Part shown: positions 1 to 6,365 of the stretch, in pieces
Layout of the letters: each line of letters starts with the position of its first letter
Numbering within the stretch: position 1 is the first letter of the stretch
Assembly (NCBI GenBank): GCA_902488815.1
Contig: CABTXP010000033.1
Coordinates: forward strand, 1-12,820
Reading direction: 5' to 3'
Length of the DNA stretch: 12,820 nt
Source: an uncultured Eubacteriales bacterium
GTDB taxonomy: Bacteria > Bacillota > Clostridia > Tissierellales > Peptoniphilaceae
Program-made: the position numbers and the translations under genes
Notes under the pieces: generated by a model
The model's database searches: none
Seen by the model: only the letters and a program-made list of their open reading frames with translations
Told to the model about the DNA's origin: nothing

Positions 1-423
1 CCGGCAAAGATATTTATGGGAGACACGGGAGCTTTGTTTTTGGGATTTGTCCTTTCATACATTTCCATTGGTGGATTTATGAAGTCGGCGACAATCCTCA
101 CAATTTTCGTCCCTGTACTTATATTGGGAGTGCCGGTGTTTGACACGGCATTTGCAATGGTGAGGAGAAAACTTTCAGGTCACTCCATGGTGGAGGCGGA
201 CAAGGGTCACTTGCACCATAGACTACTTAATATGGGCCTTAGCCAAAGACAGACGGTTTTAACTTTATATTCTATTTCAATTATCTTCGGAATTTTGGCA
301 AATGTAATTGCGGACATTGACCCTCGCAGGGGATTTGTCCTTAGTATTTTAATTATTGCCGCCATAGTATTGGTTGCAGGTGCAAGCGGAATGTTTAAAA
401 GTGTGAGAGGTGAGAAAAAATGA
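1..423 (+). CDS. tagO: WecA/TagO-type undecaprenyl-phosphate sugar-1-phosphate transferase (3' part)
   Basis: The reading frame is open from base 1, so only the last 140 residues are present. Members of this polyprenyl-phosphate transferase family (WecA/TagO/MraY superfamily) move a HexNAc-1-phosphate, usually GlcNAc-1-P, from its UDP form to undecaprenyl phosphate at the inner membrane face, starting teichoic acid or polysaccharide synthesis. Visible signatures are the FMGDTG motif at residues 5-10 of the fragment, a conserved Asp in VFDTAFAMVRR (47-57), and the histidine motif HLHHRL (70-75) that distinguishes WecA/TagO from MraY. Hydrophobic stretches at about 11-23, 30-50, 85-103 and 112-128 fit the C-terminal membrane helices. 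The stop overlaps the next start by 4 bases (ATGA), so it is translationally coupled to the UDP-GlcNAc 2-epimerase, which supports an envelope-polymer role. The exact sugar and polymer cannot be read from the sequence. Confidence 0.9.
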   Translation, partial: PAKIFMGDTGALFLGFVLSYISIGGFMKSATILTIFVPVLILGVPVFDTAFAMVRRKLSGHSMVEADKGHLHHRLLNMGLSQRQTVLTLYSISIIFGILANVIADIDPRRGFVLSILIIAAIVLVAGASGMFKSVRGEKK

Positions 424-1520
424 AAATTTTAGTGGTATTCGGCACAAGGCCTGAAGCCATCAAAATGGCACCCATAATAAAAGAATTAGAGAGACAAAAT
501 GCACAGTACAAAGTCCTTGTTACGGCTCAACACAGACAAATGCTTGACGGCGTACTTGAGATTTTCGACATAAAACCGGATTTTGATTTAAATATATTTA
601 AAAAAGGACAGACCCTTACAGATATAACTGTTGAAACTTTAAGAGGCCTTGAAGAAGTCTTTAAAGAATATTTGCCTGACGTGCTCTTGGTACAAGGGGA
701 CACGACAACAGTTTTTGCAGGAGCCTTGGCTGCCTTTTATCAAAAGATAAAAATAGGACACGTTGAGGCGGGACTAAGGTCCGGAAATTTATATTCCCCC
801 TATCCTGAGGAGGCAAACAGAAAACTTACGGGAGTTATGACTTCCTATCACTTTGCCCCCACAGAAGGGAACAGAGAAAATCTTTTGAGGGAAGGCTTTT
901 CGGACAAGGACATATATGTAGTTGGAAACACAGTAATAGATGCCCTTCACTACGCTGTAAGAGATGACTATAAATTTGAAGACGAAATACTCAACACATT
1001 GGACTATGAAAACAAAAAAATTGTTCTCTTAACTTCTCACAGGAGAGAAAACATAGGAGAGCCTATGGAAAATATTTTCCAAGCAGTTAGAGACGTTGTA
1101 AGAGAAAACGAAGATGTAGAAGTAGTATTTCCAATCCACTTAAATCCCAAGGTGAGAGAAATTGCAAAGAGGATTTTTGACGGAGAAGACAGAATACATT
1201 TAATTGAACCTTTGGAATATTTACCATTTTCAAATCTGATGAAAAGGGTATCTATTATAATGACAGATTCGGGTGGAGTCCAAGAAGAAGCGCCTTCTTT
1301 AGGCAAACCCGTTATTGTTGTGAGAGAAGAAACTGAAAGAATGGAAGGTGTTCTTGCAAATACGGCGATACTTGCAGGCACTAAGTATGAAAACATTTAC
1401 CAAAGCTTTACAAGACTTCTTCATGACAAAGAATTTTACGATCAAATGGCCCATGCAGTTAATCCATATGGAGACGGAACTGCAGCCGAAAAGATTGTCA
1501 AAATTTTGCTGTCAAGGTAG
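420..1520 (+). CDS. wecB: UDP-N-acetylglucosamine 2-epimerase (non-hydrolysing)
   Basis: This cytosolic enzyme (WecB/MnaA) interconverts UDP-GlcNAc and UDP-ManNAc, the precursor for ManNAc-containing teichoic acid linkage units or capsules. The 366-residue length is normal for the family. It opens with the Rossmann motif FGTRPEAIKMAP (7-18). Expected active-site residues are in place: Asp94 in QGDTTT, Glu117 in GHVEAGLRSG, Glu130/131 in PEEANRKL, the SHRREN motif (206-211), and DSGGVQEEAPSLGKP (283-297), which binds UDP. The ATG lies inside the stop of the upstream transferase gene, with a GAGAGGTGAG ribosome site just before it, so the pair is one coupled operon. No hairpin terminator is obvious between its stop and the promoter of the next unit at 1540. 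Confidence 0.96.
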   Translation: MKILVVFGTRPEAIKMAPIIKELERQNAQYKVLVTAQHRQMLDGVLEIFDIKPDFDLNIFKKGQTLTDITVETLRGLEEVFKEYLPDVLLVQGDTTTVFAGALAAFYQKIKIGHVEAGLRSGNLYSPYPEEANRKLTGVMTSYHFAPTEGNRENLLREGFSDKDIYVVGNTVIDALHYAVRDDYKFEDEILNTLDYENKKIVLLTSHRRENIGEPMENIFQAVRDVVRENEDVEVVFPIHLNPKVREIAKRIFDGEDRIHLIEPLEYLPFSNLMKRVSIIMTDSGGVQEEAPSLGKPVIVVREETERMEGVLANTAILAGTKYENIYQSFTRLLHDKEFYDQMAHAVNPYGDGTAAEKIVKILLSR

Positions 1521-1539
1521 TTTTTAAACACTGTCTCAA

Positions 1540-1568
1540 TTGACTTTTATTTTTATAATAAATATAAT
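1540..1568 (+). promoter_or_regulatory. Sigma-A-type promoter of the maoC-thl-crt-hbd unit
   Basis: TTGACT at 1540-1545 and TATAAT at 1563-1568 are separated by exactly 17 bases. One mismatch in the -35 and a perfect -10 make this a strong candidate. Transcription would start near 1575, giving a leader of about 35 bases before the ATG at 1610. The ribosome site AGGAGGT lies at 1599-1605. Confidence 0.8.
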
Positions 1569-1576
1569 TAAGTTGA

Positions 1577-1586
1577 TAGTGTACTA
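1577..1586. promoter_or_regulatory. Possible small operator (inverted repeat at the predicted start site)
   Basis: TAGT-GT-ACTA is a short inverted repeat placed 8 bases after the -10 box, where a repressor would block initiation. The arms are only 4 bases and the symmetry does not extend outwards, so chance is quite possible in this AT-rich sequence. I could not match it to a named regulator with confidence. Confidence 0.2.
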
Positions 1587-1609
1587 ATTAAAATACGCAG
1601 GAGGTATTT

Positions 1610-2023
1610 ATGAAGGGAAAGACTTTAAAAGAGATAAAAATCGGTGACAAGGCATCGTTTACAAAAACGCTTACCGAAACTGATGTTTATCTATTTGCAG
1701 GTATTTCAGGAGACTTAAATCCTGCCCACATTAACCAAGTAGCATCTGAACAAACTATGTTCAAAGGAAGAATAGTTCACGGAATGCTATGTGCAAGTCT
1801 CATTTCGACAGTTTTAGGTATGTATCTTCCGGGACCGGGAACAATTTATGCCGGACAAGAGCTTAAATTTACAAAACCTGTTCACATGGGAGACACTATC
1901 ACGGCAGAAGCTGAAGTTGCAGAAATCATCAAAGAAAAGTTCTTAAAGATGAAGACAACTTGCACAAATCAAAATGGCGAAGTCGTAATAGAAGGTTATG
2001 CGACTGTAATGCCGCCACGTTAG
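1610..2023 (+). CDS. MaoC-like (R)-specific enoyl-CoA hydratase
   Basis: This is a single hot-dog-fold MaoC-like domain of 137 residues, the size of PhaJ-type (R)-hydratases, which add water to short trans-2-enoyl-CoA to give (R)-3-hydroxyacyl-CoA. The hydratase-2 signature is visible as GDLNPAHIN (34-42), with catalytic Asp35 and His40 at the usual 5-residue spacing. GRIVHGML (53-60) and the central helix follow as in the family. It is the first gene after the promoter and starts at an ATG with a strong AGGAGGT site. Its neighbours (thiolase, crotonase, Hbd) work on the same C4-CoA intermediates but through the (S)-isomer. It may therefore connect crotonyl-CoA to an (R)-3-hydroxyacyl pool or act on a different chain length. 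The dehydratase/hydratase fold is clear; the physiological substrate is not. Confidence 0.85.
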   Translation: MKGKTLKEIKIGDKASFTKTLTETDVYLFAGISGDLNPAHINQVASEQTMFKGRIVHGMLCASLISTVLGMYLPGPGTIYAGQELKFTKPVHMGDTITAEAEVAEIIKEKFLKMKTTCTNQNGEVVIEGYATVMPPR

Positions 2024-2053
2024 TATCTATAGAGTTTTTGAGGAGGAAAAAGA

Positions 2054-3235
2054 ATGAACAAAGTAGTTATCGCAAGTGCAGCAAGAACACCGGTAGGATC
2101 CTTCGGTGGAGCATTTAAGACTGTAACAGCTGCAGAATTAGGAATCACAGCAGCAAAAGAAGCATTAAAGAGAGCAAATGTTGGTCCGGATCAAGTAGAT
2201 GAAGCTATAATCGGTAATGTTCTTCAAGCAGGACAAGGACAAAACGTTGCTCGTCAAGTAGTACTTGGAGCAGGATTAAGTGAAGGAACTCCCGCAATTA
2301 CTATTAACATGGTTTGCGGTTCAGGACTTAGAGCAGTTTCCATGGCTTGCCAAATGATTAAAGCAGGAGACGCTGAAGTTATTTTAGCCGGCGGTACAGA
2401 AAGCATGTCACAAGCACCTTTCTTACTAACCAAAGAAAGATGGGGAGCAAGAATGGGCGACGGCAAGATTGTTGACGAAATGATTAAAGACGGACTTTGG
2501 GACGTTTACAATGACTACCACATGGGAATGACAGCAGAAAACGTTGCAGAACAATTTGGAATTACAAGAGAAAAACAAGACCAAATTGCCGTTACAAGCC
2601 AAAACAGAGCTGAAAAAGCAAGAGCTGAAGGAAGATTTAAAGACGAAATCGTACCTGTAGAAGTAAAAGGTCGCAAGGGCAAAGTTACTGTTGTATCAGA
2701 AGACGAATACATTAAAGAAGGCGTTACATTAGAAAGCATTTCAGGACTTAAACCTGCTTTCAAACGTGACGGCGGAACTGTAACGGCAGCAAACGCATCA
2801 GGTATTAATGACGGAGCGGCAATGCTTGTTATTATGACTGAAGAAAAAGCAAAAGAACTTGGCGTTGAACCTTTAGCAGAAATCGTATCTTATGCAGATG
2901 CAGGAATTGACCCGAAGATCATGGGTACAGGACCTATTCCGTCATCAAGAAAAGCTCTTGAAAAAGCAGGCTGGACTGTTGAAGATCTTGACCTAATCGA
3001 AGCTAACGAAGCTTTCGCAGCACAAGCAGGTGCAGTAGCACAAGAACTTAAGTTGGACATGGACAAAGTAAATGTCAATGGTGGAGCAATTGCAATTGGT
3101 CACCCGATCGGAGCCAGCGGTGCAAGAATTCTAACTACATTACTTTATGAAATGAAGAAGAGAGACGCTAAAAAAGGTCTTGCAACTCTTTGCATCGGAG
3201 GAGGAATGGGAACAGCTGTAGTTGTTCAAAGATAA
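2054..3235 (+). CDS. thlA: Acetyl-CoA C-acetyltransferase (thiolase)
   Basis: This thiolase condenses two acetyl-CoA to acetoacetyl-CoA, the entry step of clostridial butyrate metabolism, or runs the reverse cleavage. The 393-residue length is typical. Catalytic residues are all present: nucleophile Cys88 in VCGSGLRAV, Asn318 in the EANEAFAAQ motif, His350 in GGAIAIGHPIGASGAR, and Cys380 in CIGGGMGT near the C-terminus. The ATG is preceded by AGGAGG (2041-2046), 30 bases after the hydratase stop. The crotonase starts 12 bases downstream. Codons are strongly A-ending (AGA, GCA, GAA), which suggests a highly expressed gene. The biosynthetic (acetoacetyl-CoA) class is favoured over a long-chain 3-ketoacyl thiolase by overall similarity to ThlA/AtoB and by its neighbours. 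Confidence 0.95.
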   Translation: MNKVVIASAARTPVGSFGGAFKTVTAAELGITAAKEALKRANVGPDQVDEAIIGNVLQAGQGQNVARQVVLGAGLSEGTPAITINMVCGSGLRAVSMACQMIKAGDAEVILAGGTESMSQAPFLLTKERWGARMGDGKIVDEMIKDGLWDVYNDYHMGMTAENVAEQFGITREKQDQIAVTSQNRAEKARAEGRFKDEIVPVEVKGRKGKVTVVSEDEYIKEGVTLESISGLKPAFKRDGGTVTAANASGINDGAAMLVIMTEEKAKELGVEPLAEIVSYADAGIDPKIMGTGPIPSSRKALEKAGWTVEDLDLIEANEAFAAQAGAVAQELKLDMDKVNVNGGAIAIGHPIGASGARILTTLLYEMKKRDAKKGLATLCIGGGMGTAVVVQR

Positions 3236-3247
3236 TTAGGAGGTCAA

Positions 3248-4030
3248 ATGGATTACAAATATCTATTACTGGACAAAAAAGATAACGGCGTATTAGTTCT
3301 TACAATTAACAAAGAAAAAAGCTTAAACGCTTTAAATTCTGAAGTTTTGAAAGAAATTAAAGACGTCATGAATGTTATCGAACATGATGACAGTATAGCA
3401 TGTGTAGTATTTACAGGGGCAGGCAAAGCATTTATTGCAGGAGCCGACATTACTGAAATGGCACCCTTAAATCCTACAGAAGCTTACGCATTTGCCAAAT
3501 TAGGCATGGATGTAACTTTAGACATCGAAAGTTTATCAAAACCGATTATAGCAGCAGTAAACGGATTCGCTTTAGGTGGCGGATGTGAATTTGCATGTGC
3601 ATGTGACATTAGAATCGCATCATCAAAGGCAAAATTCGGTCAACCTGAAGCGGGACTTGGAATTACACCGGGCTTTGGGGGAACTCAAAGACTTGCCAAA
3701 ATAGTTGGACCGGGATATGCAAAAGAATTAATTTACACAGGCGGAATAATCGGAGCTGATGAAGCTTTGAGAATAGGTTTGGTTAACCACGTATATGAAC
3801 CTGAAGAACTGATGGACAAAGCATTGGAACTTGCAGGCAACATAGCAAAGAATGCAAAAGTTGCAGTAAGATATTGTAAATCCGCAATTAATAACGGTGC
3901 TCACACTGATATTAACACAGGTTTAGGTATTGAAAGAACAGCTTTCAGTCTTTGCTTTGCAACAGCAGATCAAAAAGAAGGCATGAAGGCATTTGTAGAA
4001 AAAAGAAAAGCAGAGTTTAAAGGGGAGTAA
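3248..4030 (+). CDS. crt: 3-hydroxybutyryl-CoA dehydratase (crotonase)
   Basis: This enoyl-CoA hydratase/isomerase-family protein dehydrates (S)-3-hydroxybutyryl-CoA to crotonyl-CoA. The 260-residue length matches clostridial Crt. The oxyanion-hole segments are AFIAGADITEM (61-71) and GFALGGGCEF (106-115). The two catalytic glutamates are Glu114 and Glu134 (in PEAGLGITPGFGG), 20 residues apart as in rat mitochondrial hydratase, so it should be an active hydratase rather than an isomerase-only member. It is preceded by TTAGGAGGT 12 bases after the thiolase stop, and hbd begins 2 bases after its own stop, so the three genes form one tight message. Confidence 0.94.
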   Translation: MDYKYLLLDKKDNGVLVLTINKEKSLNALNSEVLKEIKDVMNVIEHDDSIACVVFTGAGKAFIAGADITEMAPLNPTEAYAFAKLGMDVTLDIESLSKPIIAAVNGFALGGGCEFACACDIRIASSKAKFGQPEAGLGITPGFGGTQRLAKIVGPGYAKELIYTGGIIGADEALRIGLVNHVYEPEELMDKALELAGNIAKNAKVAVRYCKSAINNGAHTDINTGLGIERTAFSLCFATADQKEGMKAFVEKRKAEFKGE

Positions 4031-4032
4031 TT

Positions 4033-4875
4033 ATGAAAATAGCAGTAATCGGATCAGGAACAATGGGATCAGGTATAGCTCAAGTACTTGCACCAAAACA
4101 CAAAGTTATAGTAAGAGACATTGCACCGGAACAACTTGAAAAAGCTAAAGCTGCAATGGAAAAAGGCTACAAGAAAAATGTAGACAAAGGCAGAATGACT
4201 CAAGAAGAAATGGACACTGCTTTAGCAAATGTTTCATTCTCAGGAGAAATGGAAGACATTAAAGACTGTGACTTAATAATTGAAGCAGCAACAGAAAATC
4301 CTGTAGTAAAGAAAGCTATTTTTAAAGAACTTTGCGAAAACGTTCAAAAAAGCTGCATACTTGCTTCAAACACATCTTCACTATCAATTACCGATATAGC
4401 CGCATCAACAATGAGACCGGACAAAGTTATAGGAATGCACTTCTTTAACCCGGTACCCATGATGAAATTAGTTGAAGTAATCAAAGGTGAATTGACTTCA
4501 GAAGAAACTAAGAACACAATCGTTGAATTGTCAAAAGAAATCGGCAAGACTCCGGTAGAAGTTGAAGAAGCTCCGGGATTTGTAGTAAACAGAATACTAA
4601 TTCCTATGATTAACGAAGCAGTTGGAATTTACGCAGAAGGCATTGCATCAGCAGAAGACATTGACTCAGCAATGAAATTAGGCGCAAACCATCCTATGGG
4701 ACCATTGGCACTTGGTGACTTAATCGGTCTTGACGTAGTTCTTTCAATTATGGACGTACTGTACACAGAATTCGGTGATTCAAAATACAGAGCACACACA
4801 CTTCTAAGGAAGATGGTAAGAGCACACTTACTTGGTAGAAAAACAGGTAAGGGCTTCTACGACTACTCAAAATAA
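4033..4875 (+). CDS. hbd: (S)-3-hydroxybutyryl-CoA dehydrogenase
   Basis: This NAD(P)H-dependent enzyme reduces acetoacetyl-CoA to (S)-3-hydroxybutyryl-CoA, between the thiolase and crotonase steps. It has 280 residues, as usual for single-domain Hbd. The N-terminal Rossmann motif is GSGTMGSGIA (7-16). The substrate-binding SNTSSLSI loop starts at 112, the catalytic His136 lies in GMHFFNPVP with partner Glu148, and Asn186 is in PGFVVNRIL. The C-terminal helical domain ends with GRKTGKGFYDYSK, the common family ending. It is the last gene before a strong terminator. No butyryl-CoA dehydrogenase or etfBA follows, unlike the classical clostridial bcs operon, so those functions must lie elsewhere if the pathway runs to butyrate. 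Confidence 0.95.
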   Translation: MKIAVIGSGTMGSGIAQVLAPKHKVIVRDIAPEQLEKAKAAMEKGYKKNVDKGRMTQEEMDTALANVSFSGEMEDIKDCDLIIEAATENPVVKKAIFKELCENVQKSCILASNTSSLSITDIAASTMRPDKVIGMHFFNPVPMMKLVEVIKGELTSEETKNTIVELSKEIGKTPVEVEEAPGFVVNRILIPMINEAVGIYAEGIASAEDIDSAMKLGANHPMGPLALGDLIGLDVVLSIMDVLYTEFGDSKYRAHTLLRKMVRAHLLGRKTGKGFYDYSK

Positions 4876-4892
4876 AAACCATTTTATAAATC

Positions 4893-4925
4893 AAAATAGA
4901 CTGGCTCAGGTCAGTCTATTTTTTT
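4893..4925 (+). terminator. Rho-independent terminator after hbd
   Basis: Left arm 4893-4903 (AAAATAGACTG) pairs with right arm 4912-4922 (CAGTCTATTTT) around an 8-base loop. The run of seven T at 4919-4925 forms the U tract. It ends the maoC-thl-crt-hbd unit, 17 bases after the hbd stop. Confidence 0.9.
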
Positions 4926-5110
4926 ATGCTCCAAGCATATTGCTTTTAATAAAAAGTGGGATGCAAAATACAATTATATTTAATGAAGCACCATGCCTTT
5001 AAATGACATTGTTTTCCCGAAGCAACATAGAGACTTATAATTTATTTACACATTATGTACAAATCACAAATAAAATTAAAAAAAACAGTAAAAATATTGT
5101 AAATTATATC
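4926..5110. other. AT-rich intergenic stretch without recognised gene
   Basis: This is most of the 330-base gap between hbd and veg. I see no convincing open frame with a ribosome site on either strand, no tRNA or riboswitch-like structure, and only a weak small hairpin (AGCA-TAT-TGCT near 4933). It probably serves as upstream promoter DNA for veg. Confidence 0.5.
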
Positions 5111-5139
5111 TTGACAATGTTTTCATAAAGATATAAAAT
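5111..5139 (+). promoter_or_regulatory. veg distal promoter (P1)
   Basis: A perfect -35 TTGACA at 5111-5116 is followed after 17 bases by TAAAAT at 5134-5139. It would give a leader of roughly 65-70 bases before veg. Homopolymeric A tracts lie just upstream (5080-5100), as UP-element-like DNA often does. Confidence 0.75.
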
Positions 5140-5149
5140 ATATCGCCAT

Positions 5150-5178
5150 TTGATTTATTGGTCTAAATATGCTATTAT
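5150..5178 (+). promoter_or_regulatory. veg proximal promoter candidate (P2)
   Basis: TTGATT at 5150-5155 and TATTAT at 5173-5178 are spaced by 17 bases. Both boxes are one or two bases off consensus. If used, the start would be near 5185, leaving a leader of about 30 bases. It is weaker than P1 and may be chance in AT-rich DNA. Confidence 0.45.
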
Positions 5179-5214
5179 GTATGTACATTATCTCATGTAG
5201 GAAGGGTGATTGTA

Positions 5215-5448
5215 TTGAGTAGAGTAGATGCAATAAAACGTGAGTTGGAAGTTAATATCGGCAAACAAGTAATTGTCAAAGCTGATAAGGGAAGAAAGAA
5301 AATTGTAACCAAAAGAGGAGTTTTGGAAGCTGTTTATCCTTCTCTTTTTGTAGTGAAGATGGAAACCAATGAGGACAGACCAAGGTCAGCCACCTTTACT
5401 TATTCAGATGTTTTGACAAGTACTGTAGTCTTAACGATTATAGAATGA
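5215..5448 (+). CDS. veg: Veg family protein
   Basis: This is a small (77-residue) basic, mostly beta-rich protein of the Veg family, found across Firmicutes. B. subtilis Veg is abundant and has been linked to biofilm gene expression; its biochemical role is poorly defined. The core VDAIKRELEVNIGKQVIVKA, followed by GRKKIVTKRGVLEAVYPSLFVV and the C-terminal FTYSDVLTSTVVLT, parallels the B. subtilis sequence closely. I chose the TTG at 5215 because AGGAAGG (5199-5205) then sits 9 bases upstream and the N-terminus matches the family. An in-frame GTG at 5206 would leave no room for that site. Its position directly before ispE is the conserved Firmicutes order, but sspF, which intervenes in Bacillus, is missing. 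It is a single-gene unit with its own promoter(s) and terminator. Confidence 0.93.
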   Translation: MSRVDAIKRELEVNIGKQVIVKADKGRKKIVTKRGVLEAVYPSLFVVKMETNEDRPRSATFTYSDVLTSTVVLTIIE

Positions 5449-5450
5449 TT

Positions 5451-5475
5451 AAGTAGGCTTAGGCCTACTTTTTTT
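5451..5475 (+). terminator. Rho-independent terminator after veg
   Basis: AAGTAGGC (5451-5458) pairs with GCCTACTT (5463-5470) around a TTAG loop. An uninterrupted T run extends from 5469 to 5475. It begins 2 bases after the veg stop. Confidence 0.92.
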
Positions 5476-5487
5476 ATGCCCTTAAAC

Positions 5488-5516
5488 TTTAAATTTACAA
5501 ACACTTAATATATAAT
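5488..5516 (+). promoter_or_regulatory. Candidate ispE promoter
   Basis: A perfect -10 TATAAT lies at 5511-5516. The only reasonably spaced -35 is TTTAAA at 5488-5493 (17-base spacer, 4 of 6 consensus bases). Since the veg terminator lies just upstream, ispE needs its own promoter and this is the best candidate in the gap. Confidence 0.45.
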
Positions 5517-5531
5517 TTGATTGGTGATTAA

Positions 5532-6365
5532 ATGAAGTTTTTTGCGCCCGGCAAGCTTAATTTGGGCATTAGGGTCTTAGATAAATTAAATAACGGCTAT
5601 CACTCAATTGACACGATAATGCAAAGCGTAAATGTATATGACGAGTTGGAATTTGAAAAAATAAATTCAGGCATTGAAATTATTTCACAAGATGAGATTG
5701 AATTAAAAGAAAACTTGATTTACAAGGCATATATGGCAATGAGAGAGTACACAGGCATAGACCTTCCAATCCGTGTTAAAGTTACAAAACATATCCCAAT
5801 GGCGGCAGGGATGGCGGGAGGCACAAGTGACGGTGCCTTTACCATGAGAGCCTTAAACGAGTTGTACAACTTAAAGCTTTCCAAAGAAGAAATGGCAAAA
5901 ATCGGGGTGAAAATCGGCGCTGACTTTCCCTTTACAATTCACACAGGCACTTACAGAGCGAAAGGCATAGGGGAAAAACTTAAAAAACTTCCCACACCTG
6001 AGCTGAAATTTGTAGCGGTAAACCCGGGCTTTCCTGTTTCAACTAAAGACGTCTACGAAAATTTAACGTTGAAAGCACAGGACAAAGATATGGATCAGTT
6101 GGAGAAAGCCATAATAACTTTAAACTATAAAGACATTTCAAAATATATAAAAAACGACATGGAAGACTATGTCTTAAACAAATATGAAGTTCTAAAAGAG
6201 ATAAAGAAAGAGCTTCAGTCCTTCGGAGGCATTGCACTCCTATCAGGGACGGGAGCAACGGTCTTTGGAATATTTGAGAATGAAGATGAGAGATTAAAAG
6301 CTTACGAAAATTTAAAGGATAAGTATCCATTTGTAAAGCTTTTACAAAGTGTTGGTGAAATATGA
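5532..6365 (+). CDS. ispE: 4-diphosphocytidyl-2-C-methyl-D-erythritol kinase
   Basis: This GHMP-family kinase phosphorylates CDP-methylerythritol at the 2-hydroxyl in the MEP isoprenoid pathway, which supplies the undecaprenyl carrier used by envelope enzymes such as the transferase at the left end. The length of 277 residues is normal. The N-terminus APGKLNLGIRVLDK carries the conserved Lys. GYHSIDTIMQSV matches the family GYH motif. The ATP-binding GHMP loop is PMAAGMAGGTSDGAF, and IGADFPF carries the catalytic Asp (IspE GADVPF motif). The C-terminal glycine motif LLSGTGATVFGIF is also present. The ribosome site (GGTG at 5523-5526) is weak. The stop overlaps the next ATG by 4 bases, giving translational coupling. 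Confidence 0.94.
   Translation: MKFFAPGKLNLGIRVLDKLNNGYHSIDTIMQSVNVYDELEFEKINSGIEIISQDEIELKENLIYKAYMAMREYTGIDLPIRVKVTKHIPMAAGMAGGTSDGAFTMRALNELYNLKLSKEEMAKIGVKIGADFPFTIHTGTYRAKGIGEKLKKLPTPELKFVAVNPGFPVSTKDVYENLTLKAQDKDMDQLEKAIITLNYKDISKYIKNDMEDYVLNKYEVLKEIKKELQSFGGIALLSGTGATVFGIFENEDERLKAYENLKDKYPFVKLLQSVGEI

Noticed and set aside
1037..1396. A 119-codon - strand open frame inside wecB
   Set aside because: It lies entirely opposite conserved catalytic motifs of the epimerase and has no promoter or ribosome site.
4926..5110. A riboswitch or small RNA in the hbd-veg gap
   Set aside because: Only weak, short hairpins are visible and no known riboswitch core could be traced.
5206..5214. GTG at 5206 as the veg start
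   Set aside because: The AGGAAGG ribosome site would directly abut it. The TTG at 5215 has proper spacing and aligns with known Veg N-termini.
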